A stretch of 6,958 bases of DNA from Candidatus Latescibacterota bacterium (GTDB taxonomy: Bacteria; Latescibacterota; UBA2968; GCA-2709665). The notes under the pieces are model-generated. The model did not search any database. It had not been told where the DNA came from and was given only the letters and a program-made list of their open reading frames with translations. The DNA lies in assembly GCA_030746455.1 (NCBI GenBank), contig JASLMQ010000202.1, positions 1 through 6,958 on the forward strand, read 5' to 3'. Below are positions 6,800-6,958 of this stretch, in pieces. Numbering within the stretch: the first letter of the stretch is position 1; each line of letters starts with the position of its first letter. The translations under genes were made by a program, and so were the position numbers.

Positions 6800-6859
6800 C
6801 CGAGGGCTCCGGGCGCAAAGCGCCTGGGTACCCAGGTTCCGCCTCGGGCCCAGGCCTGG
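6800..6859. repeat. Cluster of nested and adjacent palindromes
   Basis: Within 60 bases there are four dyads: a hairpin GGCGC-AAA-GCGCC (6812-6824); a perfect 14-bp palindrome CCTGGGTACCCAGG (6823-6836); a perfect 10-bp palindrome CCAGGCCTGG (6850-6859); and CCGAGG (6800-6805) pairing with CCTCGG (6842-6847) around the first two. On the minus strand the run downstream is only GCGTTTTGTC, so a Rho-independent terminator for the gene upstream of the window is possible but poor. Confidence 0.6.
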
Positions 6860-6922
6860 ATCCTTCATGCCTCCCTTTGTGAGCCAACGCCCGGGCCTTC
6901 CTCCACCTGGATATGCCCTTCT

Positions 6923-6949
6923 TTCGTGTTTTTCGTGTCTTTCGTGGTG
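6923..6949. repeat. TTCGTGNNN nonamer repeat, three units
   Basis: Three consecutive nine-base units, TTCGTGTTT, TTCGTGTCT and TTCGTGGTG, on the plus strand. On the transcribed strand these read as spaced CACGAA hexamers, a phase close to one helical turn. The array ends nine bases before the window edge and may continue beyond it only if degenerate. Confidence 0.75.
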
Positions 6950-6958
6950 ACCGGGTTC

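Larger units (their letters stand above)
6666..6958. other. Gene-free leader upstream of the membrane iron-sulfur gene
   Basis: No credible gene is seen in these 293 bases. An open minus-strand frame continues from the membrane gene up to an ATG at 6887, but its translation is Arg/Pro/Gly-rich, crosses a DNA repeat (6713-6730) and a palindrome cluster, and would bury a good signal peptide 74 residues into the protein. I found no convincing -35/-10 pair here. The upstream neighbour of the cluster lies outside the window. Confidence 0.65.

Overview
The window reads as one GC-rich bacterial stretch with every supported gene on the minus strand, so transcription runs from high to low coordinates. 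I see no phage, transposon, RNA gene or CRISPR array. The organism cannot be named. The propeller protein opens its periplasmic part with a 'WPTFRGPEGNGIA' type segment that I associate with Planctomycetota, Verrucomicrobiota, Latescibacterota and similar environmental lineages. Short intergenic repeats such as CACGAANNN nonamers fit an uncultivated environmental bacterium. This is a weak inference.

Layout in transcription order. Positions 6958-6666 are a gene-free leader with two clusters of a nonamer repeat and a dense group of palindromes. Next is a NosR/NapH-type polytopic membrane iron-sulfur protein (6665-5358). Directly abutting it (TAG immediately followed by GTG) is a three-helix membrane protein with a periplasmic PQQ-like beta-propeller (5357-3666). 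A 198-nt gap follows, holding a 26-nt imperfect inverted repeat built of GCTGA heptads and a weak promoter candidate. Then comes a 784-residue fusion of a NuoE/HydC-like and a HydB/NuoF-like subunit (3467-1113). It overlaps by four bases (GTGA) a [2Fe-2S]/[4Fe-4S]/FAD oxidoreductase that leaves the window at position 1.

The two left-hand genes are almost certainly subunits of one cytosolic NAD(H)-linked iron-sulfur flavoprotein complex. The fusion binds FMN and NAD(H) and carries many Fe-S clusters. Its partner supplies a NuoG-like [2Fe-2S] domain, a DPYD/GltD-like Fe-S domain and an FAD domain that lacks the usual NAD(P)-binding insert. No [FeFe]-hydrogenase H-cluster domain is seen. The complex therefore resembles the electron-input arm of HydABC-type, potentially bifurcating enzymes joined to a different flavin module.

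The two right-hand genes look like a membrane module: a polyferredoxin with cytosolic Fe-S clusters plus a periplasmic propeller. A testable guess is that NADH-derived electrons pass from the soluble complex to the membrane module. The 198-nt gap means co-transcription of the two pairs is not shown.
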